From Nocardioides kribbensis (GTDB taxonomy: Bacteria; Actinomycetota; Actinomycetes; Propionibacteriales; Nocardioidaceae), in contig NZ_JADCLL010000009.1 of NCBI RefSeq assembly GCF_015070375.1, forward strand, positions 62,001-126,000: a DNA stretch of 64,000 nucleotides, in the 5' to 3' direction. The notes below the pieces were generated by a model. The model did no database searches, was not told the origin of the DNA, and worked only from the letters and a program-made list of their open reading frames with translations. Below are positions 37,439-46,528 of the stretch, piece by piece; the stretch's first letter is position 1; each line of letters opens with the position of its first letter. A program made the position numbers and the translations under genes.

Positions 37439-39001
37439 CTAGGCGGAGGCGGTGAAGTCGCGGGCGTCGAGGCCGGTGGCCCCGTCGGGCAGCACGTCGC
37501 GCTCGACGGCGGTCTGCACGAGGCCGTCGGCGTCGGTGGCCCGCACCCGCACGAGGTGGTCGCCCGGCTCGACCTCGGCCGTGCCGGTCCACTGCACCCA
37601 GGTGTCCTCGCTCGGCACCCGGCCCAGCTCGGCGGGCAGCCACGGTCCGCCGTCGACGCTGAACTCCACCGCCGAGATGCCGGTGTGCTGCGACCAGGCG
37701 ACACCGCCGAAGCGGACCTCGCCGGCGGCGACCTCGGCCCCGGAGGCGGGCACGTCGACGCGCGAGGACATCTTGACCGGGCCCATCTCGCCCCAGCCGC
37801 GCTGGGTCCAGTAGGCGTCGACGTCCTCGAAGCGGGTGACCTCGTAGTCGACGACCCACTTCGTGCCGGAGACGTAGCCGTAGAGCCCGGGCACGATCGT
37901 GCGCACGGGGAAGCCGTGGTCGATGGGCAGCGGCTTGCCGTTCATGGCCACCGCGAGCATCGCGTCGCGCCCGTCGGTGAGGGCCGCCAGCGGGGTCGAG
38001 CAGTTCCAGCCGTCCTCCGAGGTCTGGAGCACGCAGTCGGCACCGTCCTGGACCCCGGCGCGCTCGAGCAGGTCGGCGACGCGCACCCCGCTCCACCAGG
38101 CGTTGCCGATGAGCGTGCCGCCGACGGGGTTGGACACGCAGTTCAGGGTGATCCAGGCCTCGGTGGTCTCGCTGTCGAGCAGGTCCTGGTAGGTCACGAC
38201 GACCTCGCGGTCGACCATCCCGTGGATGCGCAGCGACCAGTCGACCGGCTCGATGGTCGGCACCACGATGGCGGTGTGGATGAGGTAGAAGTCGTCGTTC
38301 GGGGTCATCCACGACGAGATGCCCTCCACCGGCAGCCGCGCCCCGGTCGGCAGCGTCGGCTCCGTGACGCCGTCGAGCTTGAGCAGCCGCCGGGTCTCCT
38401 CCACGTGGCGCCGCCCGGAGCCGAGGACGCGCCCGGCCACGCCGAGCACGACACCGACGCCGGCGATCAACCCCGCCCGCAGCAGGAACGTACGCCGCGT
38501 CCCGCGGTCGGCGCCCTGCGCCACCGGGTCGGTGCCGTCGACCTCGGCGGCCGCGGCCGTGAGCCGCTCGGCGCGGCGCAGCGGCTCGGTGAGCAGCGAG
38601 AGGCACACCACCCAGGTGACGTAGCCGACCGCGACGGGCACCAGGTCGATCGAGCCGGCGCTGCGCTGGAGCAGCACCGCGGTCGCGGCGAGCGCCGCGA
38701 GCAGCGAGTAGATGAGCACCGGCGCCCACCAGCGGGTGCGCGCCAGGCGACCCGTGCCCCAGAAGAGCCACGAGACCAGCAGCAGGATGACGAGCACCAG
38801 GAAGGGCTTGTCGAAGGTGCCGAGGAAGCGGATGGCCCGCTCGGCCACCGGGCCGGGCGTGAGGCGGATGACCAGCTCCGCGATCGCCACGACCGGCGAC
38901 TCGCGGATGGTCATGAGCATCGCCGCCGCGTAGCTGGTCAGCAGGCCGGCCCAGCCGGCGACGAGGCCGGCCGGGGGCCAGAGGTCACGGGGGCGTTCCA
39001 C
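37439..39001 (-). CDS. Membrane-anchored sulfite-oxidase-family molybdoenzyme
   Basis: This is a 520-residue protein. The N-terminal part (about 1-195) has four or five hydrophobic helices, including VLVILLLVSWLF. The second half is an oxidoreductase molybdopterin-binding domain with the molybdenum-ligand Cys in WITLNCVSNPVGG and the substrate region GIPIDH-like PLPIDHGFPVRTIVPG, then an Mo-co dimerisation domain (about 420-510). This layout resembles YedY/SorA-type enzymes fused to a membrane anchor; the electron acceptor is not shown and there is no Tat motif at the very N-terminus. GTG start at 39001; CACAAT 6 nt upstream lies in the narrow divergent region shared with ispF. Confidence 0.88.
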   Translation of the reverse strand: MERPRDLWPPAGLVAGWAGLLTSYAAAMLMTIRESPVVAIAELVIRLTPGPVAERAIRFLGTFDKPFLVLVILLLVSWLFWGTGRLARTRWWAPVLIYSLLAALAATAVLLQRSAGSIDLVPVAVGYVTWVVCLSLLTEPLRRAERLTAAAAEVDGTDPVAQGADRGTRRTFLLRAGLIAGVGVVLGVAGRVLGSGRRHVEETRRLLKLDGVTEPTLPTGARLPVEGISSWMTPNDDFYLIHTAIVVPTIEPVDWSLRIHGMVDREVVVTYQDLLDSETTEAWITLNCVSNPVGGTLIGNAWWSGVRVADLLERAGVQDGADCVLQTSEDGWNCSTPLAALTDGRDAMLAVAMNGKPLPIDHGFPVRTIVPGLYGYVSGTKWVVDYEVTRFEDVDAYWTQRGWGEMGPVKMSSRVDVPASGAEVAAGEVRFGGVAWSQHTGISAVEFSVDGGPWLPAELGRVPSEDTWVQWTGTAEVEPGDHLVRVRATDADGLVQTAVERDVLPDGATGLDARDFTASA

Positions 39002-39032
39002 CTCTTGATTGTGGCTCAGGCATCATCATCGC

Positions 39033-39560
39033 GTGCACGAACCCCCGTCAGGACCCCGCGTCGGCATCGGCACCGACGTCCACCGGCTCGTCGAGGGCCG
39101 TGCGATGCACCTGGCCGGGCTGGCCTGGCCCGAGGAGACCCACGGGCTGGAGGGCCACTCCGACGCCGACGTCGCCGCCCACGCCTGCTGCGACGCACTG
39201 CTCTCGGCCGCCGGTATCGGCGACCTCGGCTCCCACTTCGGCACCGCGGAGCCCGCCTGGGCCGGCGCCTCGGGGGCCACGCTGCTCGCCGAGACCGCGC
39301 GACGGGTCCGCGAGGCGGGCTTCACCATCACCCACGTCGCCGTGCAGGTCATCGGCAACCGGCCCAAGGTCGGCCCGCGCCGCGCCGAGGCCCAGGCCGC
39401 GCTCGGCGCCGCCGTGGGCGCCCCGGTGTCGGTCTCGGCCACCACCACCGACGGCCTCGGCCTCACCGGGCGCGGCGAGGGCGTCGCGGCCGTCGCCACC
39501 GCGCTGCTGCAGGGGCTGGGCCAGGAGACGACACGACGGACGGCCCACCAGCAGGAGTGA
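39033..39560 (+). CDS. ispF: 2-C-methyl-D-erythritol 2,4-cyclodiphosphate synthase
   Basis: This is a 175-residue enzyme of the MEP isoprenoid pathway. Metal and substrate residues occur in [33 protein letters not shown] and GDLGSHFG, and the C-terminal part holds [16 protein letters not shown]. It cyclises CDP-methylerythritol 2-phosphate. The GTG at 39033 follows CATCAT by 6 nt, and the alternative upstream frame has no support. In many actinobacteria ispD lies next to ispF; here the only IspD with a full nucleotide-binding motif is 9 kb downstream. Confidence 0.95.
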   Translation: MHEPPSGPRVGIGTDVHRLVEGRAMHLAGLAWPEETHGLEGHSDADVAAHACCDALLSAAGIGDLGSHFGTAEPAWAGASGATLLAETARRVREAGFTITHVAVQVIGNRPKVGPRRAEAQAALGAAVGAPVSVSATTTDGLGLTGRGEGVAAVATALLQGLGQETTRRTAHQQE

Positions 39561-39581
39561 CCCCGGGCCTCGGCGGCCGGA

Positions 39582-39953
39582 TCAGGCGGCGTCGACCTTG
39601 CGGTGCCCGACGTGCACGACGCCGTCGAGCACCTTGACGCAGTAGACCGGCACCGAGACCCCGAGGTCGTCGAGACAGCGGCCGGTGCGCAGGTCGAAGG
39701 CGTGCTTGTGCGCCGGGGAGGCCACGAAGGGCACCCCGGAGCGCTGGCCCACGATCCCGCGGGCGAGCACCGAGGCCTTGGCGAAGGGGTCGTGGTTGCC
39801 GAGGGCGTAGACGGTGTCGTCAGCGCGCCGGAAGAGCGCGACGGCCTGGCCGTGGACCAGCGCGGTGGCGCCACGGTCGACCTCGAGGTCCACGACTCGG
39901 CAGACCGGCTGCCACTCGTCGTGGCTGGCTGCGCGTGCCGGACGCGGGGTCAT
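39582..39953 (-). CDS. nirD: Nitrite reductase small subunit NirD
   Basis: This is a 123-residue Rieske-fold protein. The region that holds Cys-His cluster ligands in true Rieske proteins reads YALGNHDPFAKASVLARG and VASPAHKHAFDLRTGRC, so it lacks the iron-sulfur ligands, as NirD does. NirD is the small subunit of assimilatory NADH-dependent nitrite reductase. No nirB is present in the window, so its partner must be elsewhere. ATG at 39953 with GGAGG upstream. It is divergent from the dehydrogenase operon. Confidence 0.88.
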   Translation of the reverse strand: MTPRPARAASHDEWQPVCRVVDLEVDRGATALVHGQAVALFRRADDTVYALGNHDPFAKASVLARGIVGQRSGVPFVASPAHKHAFDLRTGRCLDDLGVSVPVYCVKVLDGVVHVGHRKVDAA

Positions 39954-40083
39954 CCGCGCCCTCCGGCGGGCCGAGTCATCGCCATGGAGGTGCCTCCTTC
40001 ACCCCGTCGACGCTAGGTCTGGCGTGTTCGGTCCCGGTTTCGCCGTGTTACGGGCGTGAAAACCCTTCCTGCGCGGCGACCTC

Positions 40084-40149
40084 TTGTGGACGGTGACCTG
40101 AGTCACCTACAGTCTGAACATCCGTGACTGACATATGCACATATGTGCA
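40084..40149 (+). promoter_or_regulatory. Promoter and two operators of the dehydrogenase operon
   Basis: TTGTGG (40084-40089), 18 nt and TACAGT (40108-40113) form a promoter. GGTGAC-CTGA-GTCACC (40092-40107) fills the spacer as a perfect inverted repeat. Downstream, TGCACATATGTGCA (40136-40149) is a 14-bp palindrome whose core CACATATGTG recurs before the SorC-type gene. AAAGGAG follows as the ribosome site for the GTG at 40162. Confidence 0.72.
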
Positions 40150-40161
40150 AAGGAGCCTCCC

Positions 40162-41139
40162 GTGACCTCTGCCCCTCTCGCCGACGCCGGACGCGCGCGT
40201 CACGCGCTGCTGACCATGTGGACCATCCGCCGCTTCGAGGAGGCGGTCGACGACCTCTTCGCCCGCGGGCTCATGCACGGCACGATGCACCTCTCGATCG
40301 GCCAGGAGGCGTCGGCGACCGGCGCCTGCATGGCCCTGCGCAGCGACGACGCCATCACCTCCACCCACCGCGGGCACGGACACTGCATCGGCAAGGGGGC
40401 CGATCTGACGCGGATGATGGCCGAGCTCCTGGCCAAGGAGACCGGTTACTGCCGTGGTCGGGGCGGCTCCATGCACATCGCCGACGTCGCCACCGGCAAC
40501 CTCGGCGCCAACGGCATCGTCGCGGGCGGCATCCCGATCGCCACGGGCGCCGCGCTGGCCTACCAGCTGCGCGGCGAGGACCGCGTGGTGGCCTGCTTCT
40601 TCGGCGACGGCGCGGCCAACGAGGGCGCCTTCCACGAGGCGGTCAACCTGGCGGCCATCTGGAAGCTGCCGGTGGTCTTCATCTGCGAGAACAACAAGTA
40701 CGGCATGTCCTTCTCCACCGAGAAGTCGATGGCGGTCGCGCACGTCGCCGACCGCGCCTCGGCCTACGGCATCCCGGGCGTCACGGTCGACGGCAACGAC
40801 GTCGAGGCGGTCCACGCCGCGGTCGCCGACGCGGTCTCGCGGGCCCGCTCGGGCGCGGGACCCACCCTGGTCGAGAACGTCACGTACCGGTGGAAGGGCC
40901 ACTCCAAGTCCGACAAGAACCTCTACCGGACCAAGGAGGAGATCGCCGAGTGGCGGGCCCTGGACCCGATCGTGCGGTTCGAGGCCGTCGTCCAGGAGCG
41001 CGGGCTCCTCGACGAGGCCGCCGTGCAGGCCGTGCGCGACGAGGCCATGCAGGCCATGCGCGAGGCCGTGCGTGCCGCCAACGCCGCGCCCGACGCCGAC
41101 CCCTCCGACCTCCTCGACGCCGTCTTCGCCCCGGCCTGA
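40162..41139 (+). CDS. TPP-dependent dehydrogenase E1 alpha subunit (acetoin/2-oxoacid type)
   Basis: This is a 325-residue E1 alpha protein. The TPP/Mg motif is [20 protein letters not shown] to CENNKYG, and the phosphorylation-loop region reads [18 protein letters not shown]. The substrate end ([26 protein letters not shown]) fits acetoin or pyruvate dehydrogenase E1 of the AcoA type. With the E1 beta and E2 genes it forms a complex that oxidatively cleaves a 2-oxoacid or acyloin and transfers the acyl group to lipoamide. GTG start at 40162 with AAAGGAG. The operator palindrome lies between promoter and start. The natural substrate is unknown; the PTS polyol genes beyond are in the same probable regulon. 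Confidence 0.9.
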   Translation: MTSAPLADAGRARHALLTMWTIRRFEEAVDDLFARGLMHGTMHLSIGQEASATGACMALRSDDAITSTHRGHGHCIGKGADLTRMMAELLAKETGYCRGRGGSMHIADVATGNLGANGIVAGGIPIATGAALAYQLRGEDRVVACFFGDGAANEGAFHEAVNLAAIWKLPVVFICENNKYGMSFSTEKSMAVAHVADRASAYGIPGVTVDGNDVEAVHAAVADAVSRARSGAGPTLVENVTYRWKGHSKSDKNLYRTKEEIAEWRALDPIVRFEAVVQERGLLDEAAVQAVRDEAMQAMREAVRAANAAPDADPSDLLDAVFAPA

Positions 41140-41182
41140 CCCGCCGCGGCCCACCCGACCCCACCGCACAGGAGCAACGACC

Positions 41183-42208
41183 ATGACCAGCACCACCCTC
41201 GACCCGGGCGCACCGACCGCCGGCGAGCGCGACCTCACCTACTCCGAAGCCGTGCGCGAGGCGATCGGCCAGGCCATGGAGGCCGACGACCGCGTCTTCA
41301 TGCTCGGCGAGGACATCGGCGTCTACGGAGGAGCCTTCGGCGTCAGCGGCGACCTCTTCCACCGCTTCGGCGGCGAGCGCATCCGCGACACCCCCATCTC
41401 CGAGCTGGGCATCGTCGGCGCCGCCGTCGGCGCCGCGCTGGCCGGCATGCGTCCGATCGTCGAGATCCAGTTCTCCGACTTCACCAACCAGGCGATGGAC
41501 CAGATCGTCAACCAGGCCGCCAAGATCCACTACATGCTCGGGGGCGCGGCGAGCGTGCCGATGGTGCTGCGAGCCCCTCTCGGCTCCGGCACGGGCGCCG
41601 CCGCCCAGCACTCCCAGAGCCTCGAGGCGTGGTTCGCGCACGTGCCGGGGCTCAAGGTGGTCATGCCGGCCACCCCCGCCGACGCCAAGGGCCTGCTGCT
41701 CTCGGCCATCGACGACCCCAACCCGGTCATCTTCCTCGAGCACAAGCTCCTCTACCGCACGTCGGGGCCGGTCCCCGTCGAGCCGCTCCGCGTCCCGCTC
41801 GGACGGACGGCGGTGCACCGCAGGGGCGCCGACCTCACCGTCGTGGCCACCGGCGTGATGGTCTCCCGGGCCCTCGACGCCGCCGCCGTCCTGACCGACG
41901 AGGGCGTGGACGTCTCCGTGCTCGACCCGCGGACCCTCACCCCGCTCGACGACGCCCCGATCCTCGAGGACGTCTCCCGCACCGGGCGCGCCCTGCTCGT
42001 CCAGGAGGCGCCGGGCCATGCCGGCTTCACCGCGGAGATCGCCGCTCGCATCACCGAGTCCCCGACGCTCTACCGCCTCCTGGCTCCCGTGCGCCGCCTC
42101 AGCGGCCTCGACGCCCCCATCCCCTACGCGCCACAGCTGGAGCGCGCCTCCGTGCCACAGGTCGACGACATCGTCGATGCGGCCCTGACGCTCATGAAGG
42201 AGTCCTGA
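41183..42208 (+). CDS. TPP-dependent dehydrogenase E1 beta subunit
   Basis: This is a 341-residue transketolase-like E1 beta. Motifs are [53 protein letters not shown] and [20 protein letters not shown]. The C-terminal transketolase domain (about 200-325) includes [14 protein letters not shown]. It pairs with the E1 alpha encoded just upstream (43 bp gap) to decarboxylate or cleave the substrate. ATG at 41183 with GGAG upstream. Length and motifs are normal. Confidence 0.92.
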   Translation: MTSTTLDPGAPTAGERDLTYSEAVREAIGQAMEADDRVFMLGEDIGVYGGAFGVSGDLFHRFGGERIRDTPISELGIVGAAVGAALAGMRPIVEIQFSDFTNQAMDQIVNQAAKIHYMLGGAASVPMVLRAPLGSGTGAAAQHSQSLEAWFAHVPGLKVVMPATPADAKGLLLSAIDDPNPVIFLEHKLLYRTSGPVPVEPLRVPLGRTAVHRRGADLTVVATGVMVSRALDAAAVLTDEGVDVSVLDPRTLTPLDDAPILEDVSRTGRALLVQEAPGHAGFTAEIAARITESPTLYRLLAPVRRLSGLDAPIPYAPQLERASVPQVDDIVDAALTLMKES

Positions 42209-43527
42209 TGGCACGACTGGCCATCCGCATGCCCAAGATGTCGATGACCATGACCGAGGGCGAGGTGTCGTCCTGGATGGTCAAGGTCGGCGACGCCGTC
42301 GAGACCGGCGACGTCGTGTGCGAGGTCATGACCGACAAGGTCGACATGGAGGTCGAGAGCACCGTCTCCGGCACCCTGGTCGAGATCGTGGTCGAGACCG
42401 GCCTGGTCGACGTGGGCGAGCCGATCGCCTGGGTCGAGGGTGAGGACGACGGCGGCGCGTTCGGCGACCTCCTGTCCGAGCCGGACCCGGAGCCCGAGCC
42501 GGCCGTCCCCTCGACGGACCCCGGCGACCTGGGCGTCCCGGACACCGGCGTCCCGGACGCCGAGGCCCCCTCGACCACGCTGGCCGCGGAGACCCGGGCC
42601 CCGCTCGCCCCACCCGAGGCGGACCAGGGAGCGCCTGCCGGACCGGTCGCCGCGGTCCCACGGGCTCGCGCCCTGGCCCGGCAGCACGGCATCGACCTCG
42701 GCGCCGTCACCGGCACCGGGCCCGAGGGGCTCGTGCGCGTCGGCGACATCGAGGCCCTCGTCGCCTCGGCGACGGACTCCCCCGCGGCTCCGACGCCCGC
42801 CACGCCCGCCGCGACCGCCGACCCCGCTGCCCCCGCACCCGCGGACCCCCGGGCGCCGAGCACGACCGACGTGCCCTCCCGGCCGGCCAAGGCCCCGCAG
42901 GACCGGCGTACGGCGATCCGGGTCGCCGTGGCCCGCGCGATGGCCCCGAGCGCGGCGGTGCCGCAGTTCACCGTGTGGCGCGAGCTGCGACTCGACGCCG
43001 CCGACGCTCGCCGCGGGCGGCTGTCCTGGACCACCGTGCTGCTGCGTGCCTACGCCGCATCGCTGCGCGAGGTGCCCGAGCTGCTCAGCCGGTGGGAGGA
43101 CGGTCGGCCCGGCCCCTCCACGCCGCCCTCGATCGCGCTGGCCGTGGCCACCGACCGCGGACTGCTGGTGCCGACGTTCACCGAGCCCGACGTCGACACC
43201 GCGGCGGATCTCGACGGCGAGATCCGCGCCGTCGTCACCTCCGCCCACGCCGGACGCCTCGACCCGAGCTACATGGGGCTGGCCAACGCCTCGCTCTCCA
43301 ACCTCGGGGGCATGGGCGTCGACCGCTTCCAGGCACTGCTCACCCCGCCGCAGGCGAGCGTGCTCAGCCTCGGCGGCATCGCACAGCGTCCGGTCGCCGT
43401 GCCCGGCGGCGTCGGACTGGCCCTGACCCTCCACGCGGGCCTGACGGTCGACCACCGGGTGGCCGACGGGGCGCACGCCGCGCAGCTGCTCGAGAGGATC
43501 CAGCACCGGCTCGACGGCGCACTCTGA
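42208..43527 (+). CDS. Dihydrolipoamide acyltransferase E2
   Basis: This is a 439-residue E2. An N-terminal lipoyl domain (about 1-80) has the lipoylated lysine in VMTDKVDMEVES. Two Ala/Pro-rich linkers flank a peripheral-subunit-binding domain (AVPRARALARQHGIDLGAV, about 150-185). The catalytic acyltransferase domain ends with TVDHRVADGAHAAQLL, the DHRxxDG signature with the catalytic His. Its ATG overlaps the E1 beta stop (TGATG). There is no E3 gene in the operon, so it must share a general lipoamide dehydrogenase. The catalytic domain is somewhat short. A strong terminator follows. Confidence 0.92.
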   Translation: MARLAIRMPKMSMTMTEGEVSSWMVKVGDAVETGDVVCEVMTDKVDMEVESTVSGTLVEIVVETGLVDVGEPIAWVEGEDDGGAFGDLLSEPDPEPEPAVPSTDPGDLGVPDTGVPDAEAPSTTLAAETRAPLAPPEADQGAPAGPVAAVPRARALARQHGIDLGAVTGTGPEGLVRVGDIEALVASATDSPAAPTPATPAATADPAAPAPADPRAPSTTDVPSRPAKAPQDRRTAIRVAVARAMAPSAAVPQFTVWRELRLDAADARRGRLSWTTVLLRAYAASLREVPELLSRWEDGRPGPSTPPSIALAVATDRGLLVPTFTEPDVDTAADLDGEIRAVVTSAHAGRLDPSYMGLANASLSNLGGMGVDRFQALLTPPQASVLSLGGIAQRPVAVPGGVGLALTLHAGLTVDHRVADGAHAAQLLERIQHRLDGAL

Positions 43528-43537
43528 GACCGCCGCT

Positions 43538-43568
43538 GGCGCGACCGCCCGACCCGGGCGGTCGCGCC
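43538..43568 (+). terminator. Hairpin terminator after the E2 gene
   Basis: GGCGCGACCGCCCG, a 3-nt loop and the exact complement form a 14-bp stem 11 nt past the E2 stop. It separates the dehydrogenase operon from the regulator and PTS operon. Confidence 0.8.
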
Positions 43569-43660
43569 CTCGGTCGCGCCCCACGCCCGGATCCCCCCGC
43601 CCCGCAGCCCGTTTCCTGCCGACCGCGCCCGACCGTTCCCAAGATGATCACGTTCGACCC

Positions 43661-43706
43661 TTGACGTGACCCGGCTCACACGCTTACATGATCGAGCACA
43701 TATGTG
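43661..43706 (+). promoter_or_regulatory. Promoter and operator of the SorC-type regulator gene
   Basis: TTGACG (43661-43666), 17 nt and TTACAT (43684-43689) form one of the most consensus-like promoters of the window. CACATATGTG (43697-43706) begins 7 nt after the -10, placing it at the transcription start, and matches the core of the palindrome at 40138-40147. A repressor at this site would block transcription, so the regulator probably controls itself and the dehydrogenase operon. Confidence 0.75.
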
Positions 43707-43731
43707 ATCGACCTTCCGCACAGAGGTGAAC

Positions 43732-44718
43732 ATGCCCACTCCCCGCGATCCCGCGATGCTGCTCGCCGCGGCCCGGATGTACTACGTCCAGGGCCGCTCG
43801 CAGGCGCAGGTCGCAGACGCCCTGGGCACGAGCCGGTCCAACGTGTCGCGCATGCTCACCGAGGCGCAGAACCAGGGCATCGTCGAGATCCGCATCAACG
43901 ACCCCGAGGGACGCGTCCACGACCTCGAGGACGAGCTGCGCGACCGGTTCGGTCTGCGTGACGTGCGTGTGGCCCACGCCGGCCTCGTGGCGGGTCTGCG
44001 CATCGAGGACCAGGTCGGCACCCAGGCGGCGCGCCTGCTGCTGGACAACCTCAAGGACGCCATGACCGTGGCCCTCTCCTGGGGTCAGGCCCTGCAGGCC
44101 ATGGTCTACGCGACGACCGCCCAGACCGAGCACCACCGCCTGTCGCTCGTCCAGCTCGTCGGAGGCCTGTCGTCGATCAGCAACGAGATCAGCGGACAGG
44201 AGCTGGTCCGCGAGCTCGCCGTGCGTCTCGGTGCCGAGTACCGGTTCCTGCACGCGCCGGCGACCCTCGAGACGCGACGCTCACGTGACGCGCTGCTCGG
44301 CGAGTCCTCGATCTCCGACGCGCTCACCGAGGCCGCCCGGGCCGACCTCGCGCTGGTGGGCATCGGCACCCCGACCCACGGGTCGTCGTCGGCGATCCTG
44401 GAGTCCCTGAACCTCGCCCCGGCCGAGCTCGACGCCTTCTGGGCCGCGGGCCCGGTCGGTGACGTCGCCGCGCGCTATTACGACGCCGAGGGCCGACCGA
44501 TCCAGGGCGCGGTCGACGACCGTGTCCTCGGTGTGGACCTGCCCACGCTCCTCGAGATCCCCCACGTCGTGGGCGTCACCTGGGGCCGGGCCAAGATCCC
44601 CGGCGTCCTGGGAGCACTGCGCGGCCACCTCATCGACTCGCTCGTCTGCGACGAGACCCTCGCGCGCGGCCTCATCAGTGCCGCACGCACCCGCCCCGAC
44701 AGCACCGGAGGTGCCTGA
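43732..44718 (+). CDS. SorC/DeoR-family sugar-binding transcriptional regulator
   Basis: This is a 328-residue protein. The N-terminal HTH reads AARMYYVQGRSQAQVADALG followed by TSRSNVSRMLTEA. The C-terminal SorC-type sugar-phosphate-binding domain (about 60-320) holds VALSWGQALQAMV (phosphate loop) and LALVGIGTPTHGSSSA. These regulators respond to a phosphorylated sugar or polyol, here probably the product of the PTS encoded downstream. ATG at 43732, with AGAGGTG 5 nt upstream; a GTG at 43726 is in frame but less well placed. It begins the operon that continues with gutM. Confidence 0.9.
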   Translation: MPTPRDPAMLLAAARMYYVQGRSQAQVADALGTSRSNVSRMLTEAQNQGIVEIRINDPEGRVHDLEDELRDRFGLRDVRVAHAGLVAGLRIEDQVGTQAARLLLDNLKDAMTVALSWGQALQAMVYATTAQTEHHRLSLVQLVGGLSSISNEISGQELVRELAVRLGAEYRFLHAPATLETRRSRDALLGESSISDALTEAARADLALVGIGTPTHGSSSAILESLNLAPAELDAFWAAGPVGDVAARYYDAEGRPIQGAVDDRVLGVDLPTLLEIPHVVGVTWGRAKIPGVLGALRGHLIDSLVCDETLARGLISAARTRPDSTGGA

Positions 44719-44719
44719 G

Positions 44720-45124
44720 ATGCCCGCTTCATGGATCCTCGTCCTCGCCGCCGTCGTCGCCGGTTGGGCCGTGCAGCTGCTGCTCGCCTACAAGCAGTCG
44801 ATGGCCTTCAACGCCGCCGTGCGGGACCTGCGCCGCTCGGGCACGGTGAGCGTCGGCGCGGCCGGTCGGCGCTACCGCGGCGGCCGTGCCTTCGTGGCGC
44901 TCGCCGTCGACGAGCACGGCATCATCCGCGAGGCGCTGACGCTGCGCGGCTTCACCACCTTCGCCCGGGCCCGACCGGTGCCCGCGCTGATCGACGCCAG
45001 GACCAACCACGTCCTCGGCGACAAGGACTTCCCCACGCTCTCCACACAGCAGCGCGACGCGGCCCGCCAGGCCGTCGAGCTCCTGCGGGCGCGGGACAGG
45101 ACGGCGGCTCGGGCCACGGCCTAG
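44720..45124 (+). CDS. gutM: GutM-family transcriptional activator
   Basis: This is a 134-residue protein with an N-terminal membrane helix (about 4-22, WILVLAAVVAGWAVQLLLA) and the GutM domain (YKQSMAFNAAVRDLRRSG, then FVALAVDEHGIIREALTLRG and TTFARARPVPAL). In E. coli GutM activates the glucitol operon, by an unclear mechanism that includes membrane attachment. The ATG lies 1 nt after the SorC-type gene's stop, so translation is coupled. Its presence marks the cluster as a glucitol-type PTS locus. Confidence 0.87.
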   Translation: MPASWILVLAAVVAGWAVQLLLAYKQSMAFNAAVRDLRRSGTVSVGAAGRRYRGGRAFVALAVDEHGIIREALTLRGFTTFARARPVPALIDARTNHVLGDKDFPTLSTQQRDAARQAVELLRARDRTAARATA

Positions 45125-45276
45125 CAGCACCACTCTCACCGGACCCGGGGTGGAGCCCGGAGCCGGCGAGAGGCACCTCGGTCGAGCGGGCCCACCCGCC
45201 GACCACACACACGATGCCGGGCAAGCATCACCGACTGGCCCTCCTGAGGGAGGCCTACTCGACGAGGAGTTCCATC

Positions 45277-45903
45277 ATGCCATTCACCTTCACGGCCGCG
45301 GCCCTGCTGCCGCTCGCCGCCGATCCCCAGATCGAGGAGCCGTCCGGCGTCTTCGGCGCGCTGGCCCACGGCGCCGAGTGGTTCATCGGGCTGTTCCAGG
45401 CGGGCGGCGAGGTCTTCGTCGGCCTCGTCACCGGCATCCTGCCGACCCTGATCGTCCTGCTGACCGCGGTCAACGCCCTCATCCGCTGGATCGGGCCCGA
45501 GCGCATCGACAAGCTCGGCGAGTACGCCGCGCGGCCCGGTGTCCAGTGGTACCCGGTCCGCTACCTGCTGTTCCCCATGCTGTCGGTCTTCTTCCTCACC
45601 AACCCCATGTGCTACACGATGGGGCGCTTCCTGCCCGAGCGCTACAAGCCGGCGTTCTACGACTCGGCCGTCAGCTTCGTGCACCCGATCACCGGCATCT
45701 TCCCGCACGCCAACGCCGGTGAGCTGTTCGTCTACCTCGGCATCGCCGCCGGCATCACCACCCTGGGGCTCGGCACCAGCGACCTCGCGGTCCGCTACCT
45801 GCTGGTCGGCCTCGTGGTGATCCTGATCCGCGGCATCCTGACCGAGCTCATCACCGCCCGGATGCTCTCGCGCCGCGGCACCACCCAGGAGGTCGCGGCA
45901 TGA
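45277..45903 (+). CDS. srlA: PTS glucitol/sorbitol transporter EIIC subunit (SrlA-like)
   Basis: This is a 208-residue membrane protein with several helices. The EIIC-Gut family pattern is clear: [60 protein letters not shown] and [20 protein letters not shown]. It forms the first half of the membrane channel that imports the polyol during phosphorylation. The ATG at 45277 has GAGGAG upstream. The 152 bp before it hold an imperfect hairpin (near 45238-45256) but no CACATATGTG copy, so it may depend on the regulator gene's promoter. Confidence 0.92.
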   Translation: MPFTFTAAALLPLAADPQIEEPSGVFGALAHGAEWFIGLFQAGGEVFVGLVTGILPTLIVLLTAVNALIRWIGPERIDKLGEYAARPGVQWYPVRYLLFPMLSVFFLTNPMCYTMGRFLPERYKPAFYDSAVSFVHPITGIFPHANAGELFVYLGIAAGITTLGLGTSDLAVRYLLVGLVVILIRGILTELITARMLSRRGTTQEVAA

Positions 45904-46496
45904 GCACCACCACCCCCACCCCGAACAAGGGCGGCTCGGGCAAGAGCGTCGACGCCGTGAACCGCGCCCTGGTCGGTGTCGGCAAGTCCGTCGGCGGAGT
46001 CGTCAACACGCTCTACCAGTCGGGTCGCGACACGATCGAGACCGTCATCCGCAACATCCTGCCGTTCATCGCCTTCATCGCGGTGCTGATCGGCATCATC
46101 CAGGAGTCAGGACTCGGCGACCTGCTGGCCCACCTCGTGGAGCCGCTGGCCGGCAACCTGCTCGGTCTGCTCGCGATCAGCGTCTTCTGCTCGATCCCGA
46201 TCCTCTCCCCCGTCCTGGGCCCGGGAGCCGTCATCGCCCAGGTCGTCGGGGTCATCCTCGGCACGCGCATCGGCGAGGGCGACATCCCGCCGCAGTACGC
46301 ACTTCCGGCGCTGTTCGCGATCGACCCGCAGGTCGGGTGCGACTTCATCCCCGTCGGTCTCGCCCTCGGCGAGGCGGAGCCGGAGACCGTCGAGGTGGGC
46401 GTGCCCGCCGTGCTCATCTCACGCCTGGTGACGGGTCCGCTGTCGGTCGTGATCGCCTACTTCGCCAGCTTCGGCCTCTACAGCGCCTCGAGCTGA
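45900..46496 (+). CDS. PTS glucitol/sorbitol membrane subunit corresponding to the C-terminal half of SrlE
   Basis: This is a 198-residue protein. A soluble Gly/Ser/Lys-rich head (about 1-45) precedes four or so membrane helices: [60 protein letters not shown] and a final helix. In E. coli these helices are the C-terminal half of SrlE, fused behind the EIIB domain. Here the EIIB domain is a separate downstream gene, so the subunit is split and the order reversed. The ATG overlaps the srlA stop by 4 nt. It completes the polyol channel with SrlA. Confidence 0.88.
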   Translation: MSTTTPTPNKGGSGKSVDAVNRALVGVGKSVGGVVNTLYQSGRDTIETVIRNILPFIAFIAVLIGIIQESGLGDLLAHLVEPLAGNLLGLLAISVFCSIPILSPVLGPGAVIAQVVGVILGTRIGEGDIPPQYALPALFAIDPQVGCDFIPVGLALGEAEPETVEVGVPAVLISRLVTGPLSVVIAYFASFGLYSASS

Positions 46497-46528
46497 CCCA
46501 CCACCCCCACCAACACACAAGGACAACC

